From Methanobacteriota archaeon (GTDB taxonomy: Archaea > Halobacteriota > Methanosarcinia > Methanosarcinales > Methanosarcinaceae): a DNA stretch of 58,166 nt. The notes beneath the pieces were generated by a model. That model was not told the origin of the DNA, searched no databases, and worked only from the letters and a program-made list of their open reading frames with translations. Shown piece after piece: positions 7,551 to 16,013 of this stretch (within the stretch, counting starts at the first letter, position 1; each line of letters opens with the position of its first letter). The stretch lies in assembly GCA_016841265.1 (NCBI GenBank), contig JAENZL010000001.1:102603-160768 (forward strand), in the 5' to 3' direction. The position numbers were made by a program, and so were the translations under genes.

Positions 7551-7599
7551 CTTTAAAAGTGTTTGTTATAGAAATTGTCAGCGAGCATAGGTGGGAACC

Positions 7600-8196
7600 A
7601 TGGAATTATTTAGCAAAGAAATTTACACTCTTGTAATCCCTATTAAACCCGAAAAAGATCAGCCTAACGGATATTTCCCGGGTCCTTGCGTTGGAAGTTA
7701 TGAGGCACATAAAGAATATCTTGACAACAAAGGCAAAGTTTTCTGGTCATGGCATTTAAGAAATGCCGGGATAAAGAAAAATATAAAAAAAAAAGTTCCT
7801 GATTTGACCAAAAAGCTCGGCTCTTTTCAAGAAATAAATGGGAAAATGGTAAAAATAAATGACCATGGTCTCTTCTATTCATCTGAAGACAAATCAATTA
7901 GATGGAAATTCAGAGCAAGCACAATAAAAGCAACGGATGAAATCAAGAAGAAAGAAATCAAATACATACCAGAATTCCGAAAAGTCCACCTTGGTCCCAA
8001 TTCTACAAATTCCTGGCTCCTAATCGAAGAATTGGAAGAGATGGATGAGCCTGTAAAAGGAAAAAAGATCCGAAACTCAAATGCATACAAATTCCCAGAG
8101 CTTTACTTCTACAGCAATCCAAATAATGCAAAGGAAGTATTCAACACAAACCACCTGACTTCCGGAAACGCATTCTTAATCGAAGAGTGCCTTTAA
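7600..8196 (+). CDS. Unrecognised protein beside type I restriction locus
   Basis: This 198-residue soluble protein begins MELFSKEIYTLVIPIKPEKD. It contains GKVFWSWHLRNAGIKK, HGLFYSSEDKSIRWKFRAS and NSWLLIEELEEMDEP. The order of an early Trp-rich strand, a central strand-turn segment and a late W-LLIEELEE strand recalls PUA-like barrels (EVE, ASCH, YTH relatives), several of which read modified bases. This similarity is weak and by eye only. Start: the ATG at 7600 has GGTGGG directly upstream; a GTG three codons earlier is possible. It converges on hsdM with 22 bases between the stop codons, so it may belong to the restriction island. No confident function. Confidence 0.7.
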   Translation: MELFSKEIYTLVIPIKPEKDQPNGYFPGPCVGSYEAHKEYLDNKGKVFWSWHLRNAGIKKNIKKKVPDLTKKLGSFQEINGKMVKINDHGLFYSSEDKSIRWKFRASTIKATDEIKKKEIKYIPEFRKVHLGPNSTNSWLLIEELEEMDEPVKGKKIRNSNAYKFPELYFYSNPNNAKEVFNTNHLTSGNAFLIEECL

Positions 8197-8218
8197 AAGT
8201 TGAATTTGGATTTACTTT

Positions 8219-9772
8219 TCAGGAAATCTCCTTCAACTTCTGCAATCCTTCATTGATCTTAACCTGCGCTTCTTCGATGATCTTAATAAGCTCTTCAGGC
8301 TTCGGAATCACTTTCTCCTTGATATTGGGATTGACAGCCTTGATGTCATAATTATTCTTTTTGACCTTATCAATTTCCACAAACCAGCTCTTCTCACTGA
8401 TTTTATCCTCTTCTTCGTCAGAGTGCAGCCTGTTCAGGAAATCATCAAACTTATTGAGGGTCATGGGGCTCTTCTTCAGCACCTTGATGTCCGACATATC
8501 ATAGTACCAGATCTTCTCGGTAGGCTTTCCTTTGGTGAAAAAGAGCAGGTTCGTCTTAACACCCGCCCCTGCGTTTAGGAAGACATTTTGGGGCAGGCTC
8601 AAGATACACCAGAGGTTACATTCGTCCAGCAGTTTCCTCTTGGTCTGCCCGAAAGCCGTTTCATTTGTCCTGAAGAGCACGCCTTCATCTATGACCATAG
8701 CACAGGTGCCGCCTTCCTTCAGGTGGTCGATGATATGCTGCAGGAAAAGGATCTGGGTGTTTCCTGTCTTGTATGTGAAGTTGACCTTTGCATCGTCCCC
8801 TTCCCTCCCGCCAAAAGGAGGATTCGTGAAGATATAATCGAAACTCTGCGGAGCCCCTTCGAAAAGGTCCATGTAGGTGGGCCTGCCGGAAAGCGTATTC
8901 TTAAGCCCGATATGTGGGTAATCGATCCCATGCAGGACAAGGTTTGCAAGCGAAATGGGAAATGCCGTGTCGCTGTTGTCAAGCCCCCAGAAAGCATCAT
9001 GCTTCAGGTGCTCGACCTCAGTTGCAAGCCTTGTCCCGGAAAGTCCGGGGTTCATGAAATAAGTGTAATTTTCCGCCAGGAAACCGCCTGTACCGCAGCA
9101 GGGATCGTAAAAGGTTTTCATTTCCCCTCCCTTCCCGCTGATTTCCGGCTTAACCGCCCGGATCATTGCCCTTATGACTTCCCTCGGCGTAAAGAACTGC
9201 CCACCGTCATTGTTTTTCTCACCCATTTTCAGGAGCAGCCCTTCGTAGATCTGGGAAAGCGGGAATTGGTGGGTCTCATCGATATTTTCGGCACTGAGCT
9301 TATCAACTTTATCAAGCACATCAAGCAAGTTTTTTTCACTTGCAAGCTTCGTCTGGCTCAGGTTCCTGAAAATCTGTGAAATTATTTTCTGCCTGACCGT
9401 AGCATCCGGTTTATCTTCAAAACCCTTAAGGTAGGGAATAAGCTCTCCGTTCACGAAATTCAGGAAGGCGTCCACCTCCCCTTTCTGGAGCTCGGCTCTT
9501 TTCTCCCCTTTCGGACTCCCCCAGTCCCTCCACCTGTAAGGCTCTTCAAGCGAAGGCACAAACGTTTTCCCGAAAAACGGATACATCTCCGCCTCTTCAA
9601 CCTCCTTCTCCTCCAGAATCCTCAAAAACATCATCCAGGTGAGTTCAGGGATATACTCAAGTGCCCCCTTGGTCCTGTCCCTGCGCATGATGTCACAGAC
9701 CGACTTGATGTAAGAATTCATGCTGGACTGGCCGTTTACTGCTTTGCCATTGTTTTTCTTTGCCATGCTCAT
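8219..9772 (-). CDS. hsdM: Type I restriction-modification DNA methyltransferase subunit HsdM
   Basis: This 517-residue protein carries the N6-adenine methyltransferase signature. Motif I is FYDPCCGTGGFLAE (about 221-234) for S-adenosylmethionine and the catalytic NPPF is at 317-320. The N-terminal all-helical domain (YIKSVCDIMRRDRTKGALEY and on) is the HsdM_N type, and NNDGGQFFTPREVI precedes motif I as in the family. Two HsdM with one HsdS form the methylase. The gene overlaps the end of hsdS by four bases (ATGA), so they are translationally coupled. All motifs are intact. Confidence 0.95.
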   Translation of the reverse strand: MSMAKKNNGKAVNGQSSMNSYIKSVCDIMRRDRTKGALEYIPELTWMMFLRILEEKEVEEAEMYPFFGKTFVPSLEEPYRWRDWGSPKGEKRAELQKGEVDAFLNFVNGELIPYLKGFEDKPDATVRQKIISQIFRNLSQTKLASEKNLLDVLDKVDKLSAENIDETHQFPLSQIYEGLLLKMGEKNNDGGQFFTPREVIRAMIRAVKPEISGKGGEMKTFYDPCCGTGGFLAENYTYFMNPGLSGTRLATEVEHLKHDAFWGLDNSDTAFPISLANLVLHGIDYPHIGLKNTLSGRPTYMDLFEGAPQSFDYIFTNPPFGGREGDDAKVNFTYKTGNTQILFLQHIIDHLKEGGTCAMVIDEGVLFRTNETAFGQTKRKLLDECNLWCILSLPQNVFLNAGAGVKTNLLFFTKGKPTEKIWYYDMSDIKVLKKSPMTLNKFDDFLNRLHSDEEEDKISEKSWFVEIDKVKKNNYDIKAVNPNIKEKVIPKPEELIKIIEEAQVKINEGLQKLKEIS

Positions 9773-11016
9773 GCCCCATCTGGAATTTCGTATTTGCCAA
9801 AAACTTCGTTAAGGAAGGAGTTTGGAAGCTGGTTTATTGCTTCAAGCTGAATGTTCATATAATCTAATAATTCCTGAGTGAATTTCTTTTTTTGATCCAT
9901 CTGACTTACTAATTGCTCCTGAACCTCAATTGGTGGGATTGGAACTTCAAAATTTTGAATCTGTGATTTCGTTAGAGCCTGCCTGGTCGCTCCAGATTCA
10001 GAATCCATTATGAACTTTTGAAAATTAGGATTTGAAATATAGTAGGATAGATATTTAGAGTTTAATTTATCCGTTGCCCGAATAATGCTTACATGCTGAT
10101 TAACATTGGCTGGACATATTTCATCAGGAACCACACACACCCTGCCTATTGAAGCCCCTGTAATATTGAGTAAAACATCTCCTTTTTGTACTCTGGTATT
10201 TTTCATGGATTCATCAATTTCCGGAGAAATATGAGCCAAACCATCAGTTTTGAACTCATTTAAATGAACATTCATGCTTCTTATGAAAGGTATCCCCTCA
10301 TTTTGATAAACAGACTGCCCACCTTTAGGGGTTGACCCACTACCAACTTTTGTTGTAAGATGGATAAATTTCATTTGTTGATATTTTTTAAATGCATCAG
10401 CTGAAAATTTTTCTTTCAAATATGCATCGAATAAATCTCTGGCATCTTCCATGTAGCTTTCAGCTTCTTTTTTCATCACCTCAATTTGAGCCATCTGCCT
10501 GTCAAGTTTTGAGACGATTTTTTCTTGTTCTGGAATTGGAGGAACAATTATTGGATAGTTTTCAAGAAATGTTTTAGGAACACGCTGTTGCCCGACTGCG
10601 CCTGTGAAGTTTTTTTGAGCTTCATCAACGAAACGCTGATTTCTCACGAAATAATAGATCCATTTGAGGATTACTCTTTCTTTACACCTCAAAACATGGA
10701 ATTCAGTCGTCCCGAAACCGAAACCATTGATTAAACCATTTGCAATTGCACTTTTCTTATTCTGCATGCAGGGAGTGATTTTGGCAAACAGAACATCATT
10801 TTCTTCGAAATAAGTGTAGCCCTTTTTTATATTTGAAAAAGGAGAGACTTTCATATCAAGTATTATCCCCAGATCTCCATCCACGCTTTCCATTGGAACA
10901 AAAGAAGTATCCTGGGCATCTTCAGCTTCCAATTTACCTGGTCTACGTGGGTTAATTTCGCAAACCTGTCCTAAAGTGCTCCATTCCCAACCATCAGGCA
11001 ATTCGTTTTTACTCAT
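9769..11016 (-). CDS. hsdS: Type I restriction specificity subunit HsdS
   Basis: This 415-residue protein has two target recognition domains. The first opens LPDGWEWSTLGQVCEINP and ends with FLENYPIIVPPIPEQEKIV. The second runs from KFIHLTTKVGSGSTPKGG to FEVPIPPIEVQEQLV. Each is followed by a conserved helix (SKLDRQMAQIEVMKKEA and SQMDQKKKFTQELLDYM) that spaces the two half sites and binds HsdM. The protein defines the bipartite DNA target of the complex; the target cannot be read from sequence. It overlaps hsdM by four bases. Full length, no frameshift seen. Confidence 0.94.
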   Translation of the reverse strand: MSKNELPDGWEWSTLGQVCEINPRRPGKLEAEDAQDTSFVPMESVDGDLGIILDMKVSPFSNIKKGYTYFEENDVLFAKITPCMQNKKSAIANGLINGFGFGTTEFHVLRCKERVILKWIYYFVRNQRFVDEAQKNFTGAVGQQRVPKTFLENYPIIVPPIPEQEKIVSKLDRQMAQIEVMKKEAESYMEDARDLFDAYLKEKFSADAFKKYQQMKFIHLTTKVGSGSTPKGGQSVYQNEGIPFIRSMNVHLNEFKTDGLAHISPEIDESMKNTRVQKGDVLLNITGASIGRVCVVPDEICPANVNQHVSIIRATDKLNSKYLSYYISNPNFQKFIMDSESGATRQALTKSQIQNFEVPIPPIEVQEQLVSQMDQKKKFTQELLDYMNIQLEAINQLPNSFLNEVFGKYEIPDGA

Positions 11017-11232
11017 TTATAACAACTTCTTAACAATTTTGTACGTTCAAAAATCTGGTTATTCTTGTTCCTGCTCTTATATTATTGAATCGATATTTTT
11101 CCGGCCAGATCAAGCACAGAAGTTCATTTTTCAGTTTTAAATTAATAACAGCACTAACCGCTCGCACGCGAGCGGAAACAAAAACAGTAAAAGACACCAT
11201 TCCAGTTATTCCGGAAACATCTAAGCAATAGC
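11017..11232. other. hsdR-hsdS gap with inverted hairpin element
   Basis: The 216-base gap in the middle of the restriction operon holds copy 3 of the hairpin element. A 68-codon minus-strand frame across the gap is just read-through of the element and the AT-rich flank and is not called. Confidence 0.6.
11151..11214 (-). repeat. Dispersed hairpin element, copy 3 (inverted)
   Basis: The stem CCGCTCGC / GCGAGCGG is at 11158-11175, a perfect 8-bp pair with a two-base loop. Read on the minus strand it is preceded by CCGGAATAACTGGAATGG and a GTTTTTG block, matching copy 2. One further stem position has changed on both arms (T-A to C-G) relative to copies 1 and 2. Confidence 0.75.
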
Positions 11233-13584
11233 TCAAACCGCAAGCAGGCCCATTTTAACCTCGGTCAGCAAATCCTCTACATCCATACCGACTTTTCCTA
11301 GAGCCTCGGTCCCGCCAGCTTTTTTGATTTCAGGGACATAGAAAATCATGCGAGTTTCAAGTTCTTGAATACCGTTTTCTTTAAACTGGTTGGCGACGGC
11401 TTTGATGACTTCAGAGGAATCGGAGGGGAGGGACAGGAGCCAGGTTTCGTTTTTGTAGGCAAAGTCGGAGGCACGCTGTTCGCGGGTTTTGGCGGGGACA
11501 CCGAAGCCGATTTCGGCAAAGAGGTCAAAGAGGTCGCATTCTTTCAGGTCCAGGAGGTCGCGGAGGAGGAGAGCGCCGCTTTCTCCGCCGGGGAGGGCTG
11601 AGATGAGGTGTTTCCGGTCATCGGGATGGACCCACATTTCACGGAGGAGGTTGAGGTTTTCGACCTGTTCCATCAGGGAGGCTGCGAGTTTTTCTTTGTA
11701 TTCTTCGAGGGGGACGAGGCGATCTCTGCCTGTGGCGTCATCCCGCATGAGGATGAACTTGCCTTCGTCTCTGATTTCGATTTCGTAGCCGTGGACTTTT
11801 GCTATTTTGCGCTTTTTTCCTTCTTCTTTCGGGGTTGAGGGTTCGTGCCGGGGGGATGAGATGAACTCCTCGCCGAAGAGGTCGCTTGCATTCGTGTAAT
11901 CGTAAATCCTGAACATGTACTTGTCGAAAGTTTCATCAATCCGGGTTCCCCGGCCTACCATCTGGTAGAATGAGATGGGGGAGGTCACGTAGTTGAAAAA
12001 GACGATATTCTGGATGCAGGGGATATCCACGCCTGTTGTCAGGAGGTCAACGGTTGTTGCAATAAAGTGGGAATTCTTGTTCCCGCTCATGTTTGCGATG
12101 AGGGTTTCCTGGTTTTCCCCGAGGATACCGCAAGCGATTCCTTTCTGGGTGCATTTAAAGGCGAACTTCTCACATTCCGGATATCCTCTTTCAATGTAGA
12201 GGTTGTTAAGTTCGTTTGTGACATCTTCGGCGTGTTTGTCGTTTACGCAGAAAATGATAGTTTTCTGCTTTGGGCCTCCGGTTTTTTCGAACTGGTCGAA
12301 GAGGTCGGAGCACATGGCTTTCCTTCGGTCGGGGAGGATGAGTTCCTTTTCAAAATCAGTCCTTACGTAAGCGTCTTTTACATCCCCGTAAATCAGGGTC
12401 TTTCCGGTCTTCGCTTCATAAATTCCCTTTTTCACAAGTTCGTCCCTGCCAAGCAAACTATCGTCAATGCTGACGTGCCGCTTTACGATCTCGCAGGCAG
12501 CAAGATAGCCGTCTTCCCAGCCTTTGGCATAGGGGTATTCGTAAACGGGCTCCCCGAAATACTTAACGTTGTTGCGGGTGATCTCTTCGTCCCTGTCCTT
12601 ACCAACAGTCGCCGCTCCTTTTATTTTGCGGGGGGTTGCGGTAAGGCCGATCTGGACAGCATCGGGGTTGTTTGTGAGCACAAGGCTCCACTTATCCCAG
12701 GCGCTCCTGTGGCACTCATCGATAATAATGTGGCTGAAGTAGTTCTTCGGGTAGTTTTGCAGGAAAAAAGACTGGTCTCCGTCTTCGTCAATGCCAAGAG
12801 CCTGATATGTGGAAACAATAACCCTTGCATTGGTCTGCGGGTTTTTGTTCTCAACAATTGCAACGTTGTCCCCGAAAGCTGAAAACATCCGACCATAGCC
12901 CTGGGTTTTAAGCTGGTTCCGGTCGCAGACGAATAAAGCCTTACTTAAATGACCTGTTTTGGCGAGTTTTTCCAGAAGCTGAACTGCAATTCTGGTTTTT
13001 CCGGAACCGGTAGCAAGGGAAAGCAAGACCCTGTTCCACTTTTCTTTTTTCGAAGCGATCTTTTCAAGGACAGACCTGATTGCAGCGTCCTGGTAATACC
13101 TGCGCTCCGACTGGCCGCCGCTATAGGGTACAAAAAGAGGTTTAGCTACTTCTGAATCAAGGGCAAAGCCTTTTTTCTCCTCATAGAGCTTCCTGAGAGT
13201 TTCAGGCTTCGGGAATTTTTCAAGAACCATGTCTTCATTGACAGTGCCCTCAAAAGAATCATACTCAGCGAATAGGTGCCCGTTACTTGAAAACACAAAA
13301 GGAACATTTAGATATTTGGCATACTCTTTTGCCTGCTCCAATCCCAGGGTTTCATGTTCATCTTCCTTTTTTGCCTCGAGGACTGCGACAGGTAAGGGAT
13401 TTCCACCTTCACCCGGCAGGCACAAAAGGTAATCTGCCTTTCCCCGCCTTCGTTTGGTCCTCCCACTGATGATTTCAATGGTACCCGCAGTAACTTCCCT
13501 TCTGATCAGGTCCTCAGTCCAGCCAAGGGTATGGATGACGGGATCAATCAGTTTAGCCCTGGTATCTGCTTCGTTATGCCCCAT
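11233..13584 (-). CDS. hsdR: Type I restriction endonuclease subunit HsdR
   Basis: This 783-residue protein has a PD-(D/E)XK nuclease N-terminus (Asp51, then Glu70-Ala-Lys72 in VAVLEAKK) followed by a superfamily 2 helicase motor. Motif I is LATGSGKT (190-197), motif II DECH (289-292), motif III GLTATPR (313-319) and motif VI QMVGRGTR. It translocates DNA and cuts away from the recognition site. The C-terminal part is the helical HsdR_C-like region. It is shorter than the about 1000-residue enzymes of the EcoR124 type but within the range of this subfamily. It is the first gene of the operon, 216 bases ahead of hsdS. Confidence 0.95.
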   Translation of the reverse strand: MGHNEADTRAKLIDPVIHTLGWTEDLIRREVTAGTIEIISGRTKRRRGKADYLLCLPGEGGNPLPVAVLEAKKEDEHETLGLEQAKEYAKYLNVPFVFSSNGHLFAEYDSFEGTVNEDMVLEKFPKPETLRKLYEEKKGFALDSEVAKPLFVPYSGGQSERRYYQDAAIRSVLEKIASKKEKWNRVLLSLATGSGKTRIAVQLLEKLAKTGHLSKALFVCDRNQLKTQGYGRMFSAFGDNVAIVENKNPQTNARVIVSTYQALGIDEDGDQSFFLQNYPKNYFSHIIIDECHRSAWDKWSLVLTNNPDAVQIGLTATPRKIKGAATVGKDRDEEITRNNVKYFGEPVYEYPYAKGWEDGYLAACEIVKRHVSIDDSLLGRDELVKKGIYEAKTGKTLIYGDVKDAYVRTDFEKELILPDRRKAMCSDLFDQFEKTGGPKQKTIIFCVNDKHAEDVTNELNNLYIERGYPECEKFAFKCTQKGIACGILGENQETLIANMSGNKNSHFIATTVDLLTTGVDIPCIQNIVFFNYVTSPISFYQMVGRGTRIDETFDKYMFRIYDYTNASDLFGEEFISSPRHEPSTPKEEGKKRKIAKVHGYEIEIRDEGKFILMRDDATGRDRLVPLEEYKEKLAASLMEQVENLNLLREMWVHPDDRKHLISALPGGESGALLLRDLLDLKECDLFDLFAEIGFGVPAKTREQRASDFAYKNETWLLSLPSDSSEVIKAVANQFKENGIQELETRMIFYVPEIKKAGGTEALGKVGMDVEDLLTEVKMGLLAV

Positions 13585-14004
13585 TTTGAATCAGATTCTT
13601 TTACAGTTTTCAATGATATTTAAAGTTGACAACTAATTACACTCCACATATTTTAATATATTTCGAATATAATCAAAAAAGAGTGTTGATTATCAGGTTT
13701 GCAATGAAGGACAAACAAAATATTTGCCTACTATTCTTGCTCTAATTTTTAAATCACTGTCATGCAAAGGCCGGCTGCCTTCGGTGCCCGGTGAGAGCCC
13801 CTTTTTCTGAAAATCCAGCCGAAAAAAGGTACCCTGGAGTGAAAAGAGAGAAAATGAACCAAAAAAACAGGGTACAAAAATAAGAAAGAAAGCCAAAAGA
13901 AAAGGAAATTGAGAGAGGAATTGTCCTCTCGATCTGATTTTCTCTTTTTTAACACCGATTCTTCAAACAGATTTCTTCACACCGGTTTTTTCAAACCGCT
14001 TTCT
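13585..14004. other. Intergenic region hsdR-argS
   Basis: This holds the promoter side of hsdR (AT-rich around 13630-13680) and the 3' end of argS. About 13950-14004 has diffuse repeats built on TTCTTCACACCG and TTCAAACCG. Nothing else is seen. Confidence 0.45.
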
Positions 14005-15714
14005 TCACATCGATTCCGGCGCACCGATTCCCAGGGTATCCAGGGCGTTTGCGATCACAATCCTTGCGCAGTCCGCGAGAACCAGCCTGGCAGCCCTTAC
14101 CTGCTCGTCTTCTGCGGCAATCACGGGGACGAAGCGGTAGAACTGGTTGAAGGCGTCGGCGAGTTCCCGGGCGTAGATGGCGAGGGTATGGGGCTTGAGG
14201 TCCCGGGCGCAGTTGTCGATGATGCTGTCAAAGAGTGCCATCTTCTTTATAAGGGCAATCTCGCTATCCTCGACAAGGAGAGAGGAATCGATTTTGGCGT
14301 TGGGGTCCCAGGCAACCTCTTCTTTTGCTTTTTCGAGAATGCTGCAGGCGCGGGCGTGGGAGTACTGGATGTAGGGGGCACCCTGCTTTTCGAAGTCCAT
14401 GGCTTCTTTCCAGTTGAAGACCGTGGACTTTTCGGGGGAAACCCTGACAATGTCGTAGCGGACGGCACCCATACCAACCATCTCGGCGACCTCGCGCTTG
14501 AACTCCTCAGAGGTATCCGGGCGGCGGGACTCGACCTGCTCGAAGGCCTCTGTGGTTACTTTGTCAAAGAGGTCGTCGGCACTGATGAACTGGCCACGGC
14601 GGGTGCTCATGGAACCTTCGGGAAGGGAGACAAACTCGAAGATAACAACTTCGGGTTCCTGGATCCCGATAGCGTTCAGGGTAGCCCTGAGCTGGCCTGA
14701 GATCAGTTTGTGGTCGGCCCCGAAGACGTCGATTACGCGGTCAGCCCGGGTGGCTTTCCACTCGTGGTAGGCAAGGTCCCTTGTCGTGTAAAGGGAGGTC
14801 CCGTTCGAGCGCTGGATGACCAGGGTCTTTTCAAAACCGTAGTCTAAAAGGTCTACCACAAGGGCTCCTTTGTCGATGTCAGTCCTGCCGGTGGCCTTGA
14901 TACGTTCCACGATATCGTGCACGGCTCCGGATTTCAGGAAGGTGGATTCCTTTACGAATTTGTCGTGGGAAACGTTCAGGCGCAGCAGGGTTTCCTTGAT
15001 ACCTGCAACGGAAAGGGAAACGGCCTTATCAAAGCTCTCGATGGTCCCGACATCCCCGGCCTCCACTTTTTCCATGAGGGAATCGATAAAATCCACATAT
15101 TCCGGGTGCTCTTCAAGGGCGGCGTTGGCTTTGATGTAGACCTCGGCAATGGCAGAGTCCGACTTTTTAGAAAGGTCCAGCTCGAAGCGCTCGCAGGCCC
15201 AGGAAACCACAGCAATCTGGCGGCCCATGTCATTAACATAGTACTGGACTTCTACTTCGTAGCCTGCGCGCTTCAGAATCCTGGCGAGGGTGTCCCCGAT
15301 AATGGAGTTGCGGATGTGCCCCACATGGAGGGGACCGTTCGGATTTGCGGAAGTATGTTCAAGGAGGATTTTGTCCTTCGGGGCTCCGCAGCCGAACTTT
15401 TCCTGCTCTGTCAGGATCGCAGCCACAGTGCCGTCCAGATAGTTCCTGGAAGCCCAGAAGTTGATATAGGGGCCAACAGGTTTTATTTCCCCGATATAGG
15501 AACCGTCAGGGATTTCGATCTTCGAGGCGATGAGGGCGGCAAGGTCTTTAGGGCTTTTTTTGGCAAGACTGGCCAGCTTGAAGGCAGCCCTGCTCGCAAG
15601 GTCGGCATGGGGAGAGGTTTCGAAATAGAGTTCGGAATCCTCGATTTCAAACCCGGCACTCTGGATCGCGTCTTTTAAGATTAATGCAGCCTGAATTTTA
15701 AGTTCAAGGAACAA
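14005..15714 (-). CDS. argS: Arginyl-tRNA synthetase
   Basis: This is a class I synthetase of about 569 residues that charges tRNA-Arg. The HIGH-type motif is in TSANPNGPLHVGHIRNS. The DALR-type anticodon-binding C-terminus starts near ARACSILEKAKEE and ends AFNQFYRFVPVIAAE and further. The N-terminal ArgS domain (SPHADLASRAAFKLA, GPYINFWAS) is present. Start choice: an in-frame GTG at 15723 lies inside AGGTGAT, a near-perfect ribosome site, so I place the start at the TTG at 15714, giving MFLELKIQAALILK, the usual family start. Zinc motifs are not expected. Monocistronic by spacing. Confidence 0.93.
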   Translation of the reverse strand: MFLELKIQAALILKDAIQSAGFEIEDSELYFETSPHADLASRAAFKLASLAKKSPKDLAALIASKIEIPDGSYIGEIKPVGPYINFWASRNYLDGTVAAILTEQEKFGCGAPKDKILLEHTSANPNGPLHVGHIRNSIIGDTLARILKRAGYEVEVQYYVNDMGRQIAVVSWACERFELDLSKKSDSAIAEVYIKANAALEEHPEYVDFIDSLMEKVEAGDVGTIESFDKAVSLSVAGIKETLLRLNVSHDKFVKESTFLKSGAVHDIVERIKATGRTDIDKGALVVDLLDYGFEKTLVIQRSNGTSLYTTRDLAYHEWKATRADRVIDVFGADHKLISGQLRATLNAIGIQEPEVVIFEFVSLPEGSMSTRRGQFISADDLFDKVTTEAFEQVESRRPDTSEEFKREVAEMVGMGAVRYDIVRVSPEKSTVFNWKEAMDFEKQGAPYIQYSHARACSILEKAKEEVAWDPNAKIDSSLLVEDSEIALIKKMALFDSIIDNCARDLKPHTLAIYARELADAFNQFYRFVPVIAAEDEQVRAARLVLADCARIVIANALDTLGIGAPESM

Positions 15715-15793
15715 GAGAATCACCTATGAAAATTATTAAATTTGACCTGCTAAATCTGATATTAAACCTGAAATCTGATATTTCATATCTTTT

Positions 15794-15849
15794 GGGATAA
15801 TCCTGATGGGATGATCCGAATGGAATGATCCGAATGGAATGATCCTATC
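15794..15849. repeat. 14-bp tandem repeat upstream of argS
   Basis: Four copies of GGAATGATCCGAAT with small changes begin at 15794, 15808, 15822 and 15836. They lie 80-135 bases upstream of the argS start, in or near its promoter. Confidence 0.8.
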
Positions 15850-16013
15850 TAATTTGATCTAATAGAATAATGATTTGATTAAAAATTATTGGATGAATAA
15901 GGAATTATTGGGCAGTTTTAGGCAAATTATCCGATGATCAGGAAATTACCGGGTAAATTATCAGATTTGGAACCCGGATCCGCGTCAAAAAGAGAGGAGA
16001 AAGGTAGAAGGGC

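Larger units (their letters stand above)
7162..7599. other. Divergent intergenic region with hairpin element
   Basis: This region separates the leftward recombinase-like triplet from the rightward gene at 7600 and holds hairpin element copy 2. The phrase TATAAACTTTAAA occurs twice (about 7311 and 7545), the second as the likely promoter of the rightward gene. Confidence 0.5.

Noticed and set aside
8588-9379. 263-codon open frame on the plus strand
   Set aside because: Antisense to hsdM, whose methylase motifs are intact.
11030-11236. 68-codon minus-strand frame between hsdR and hsdS
   Set aside because: It runs through hairpin element copy 3 and is explained by it.
12067-12882. 271-codon open frame on the plus strand
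   Set aside because: Antisense to hsdR helicase domain.
13909-14700. 263-codon open frame on the plus strand
   Set aside because: Antisense to argS and rich in Gly/Val/Glu as expected from a reversed coding strand.
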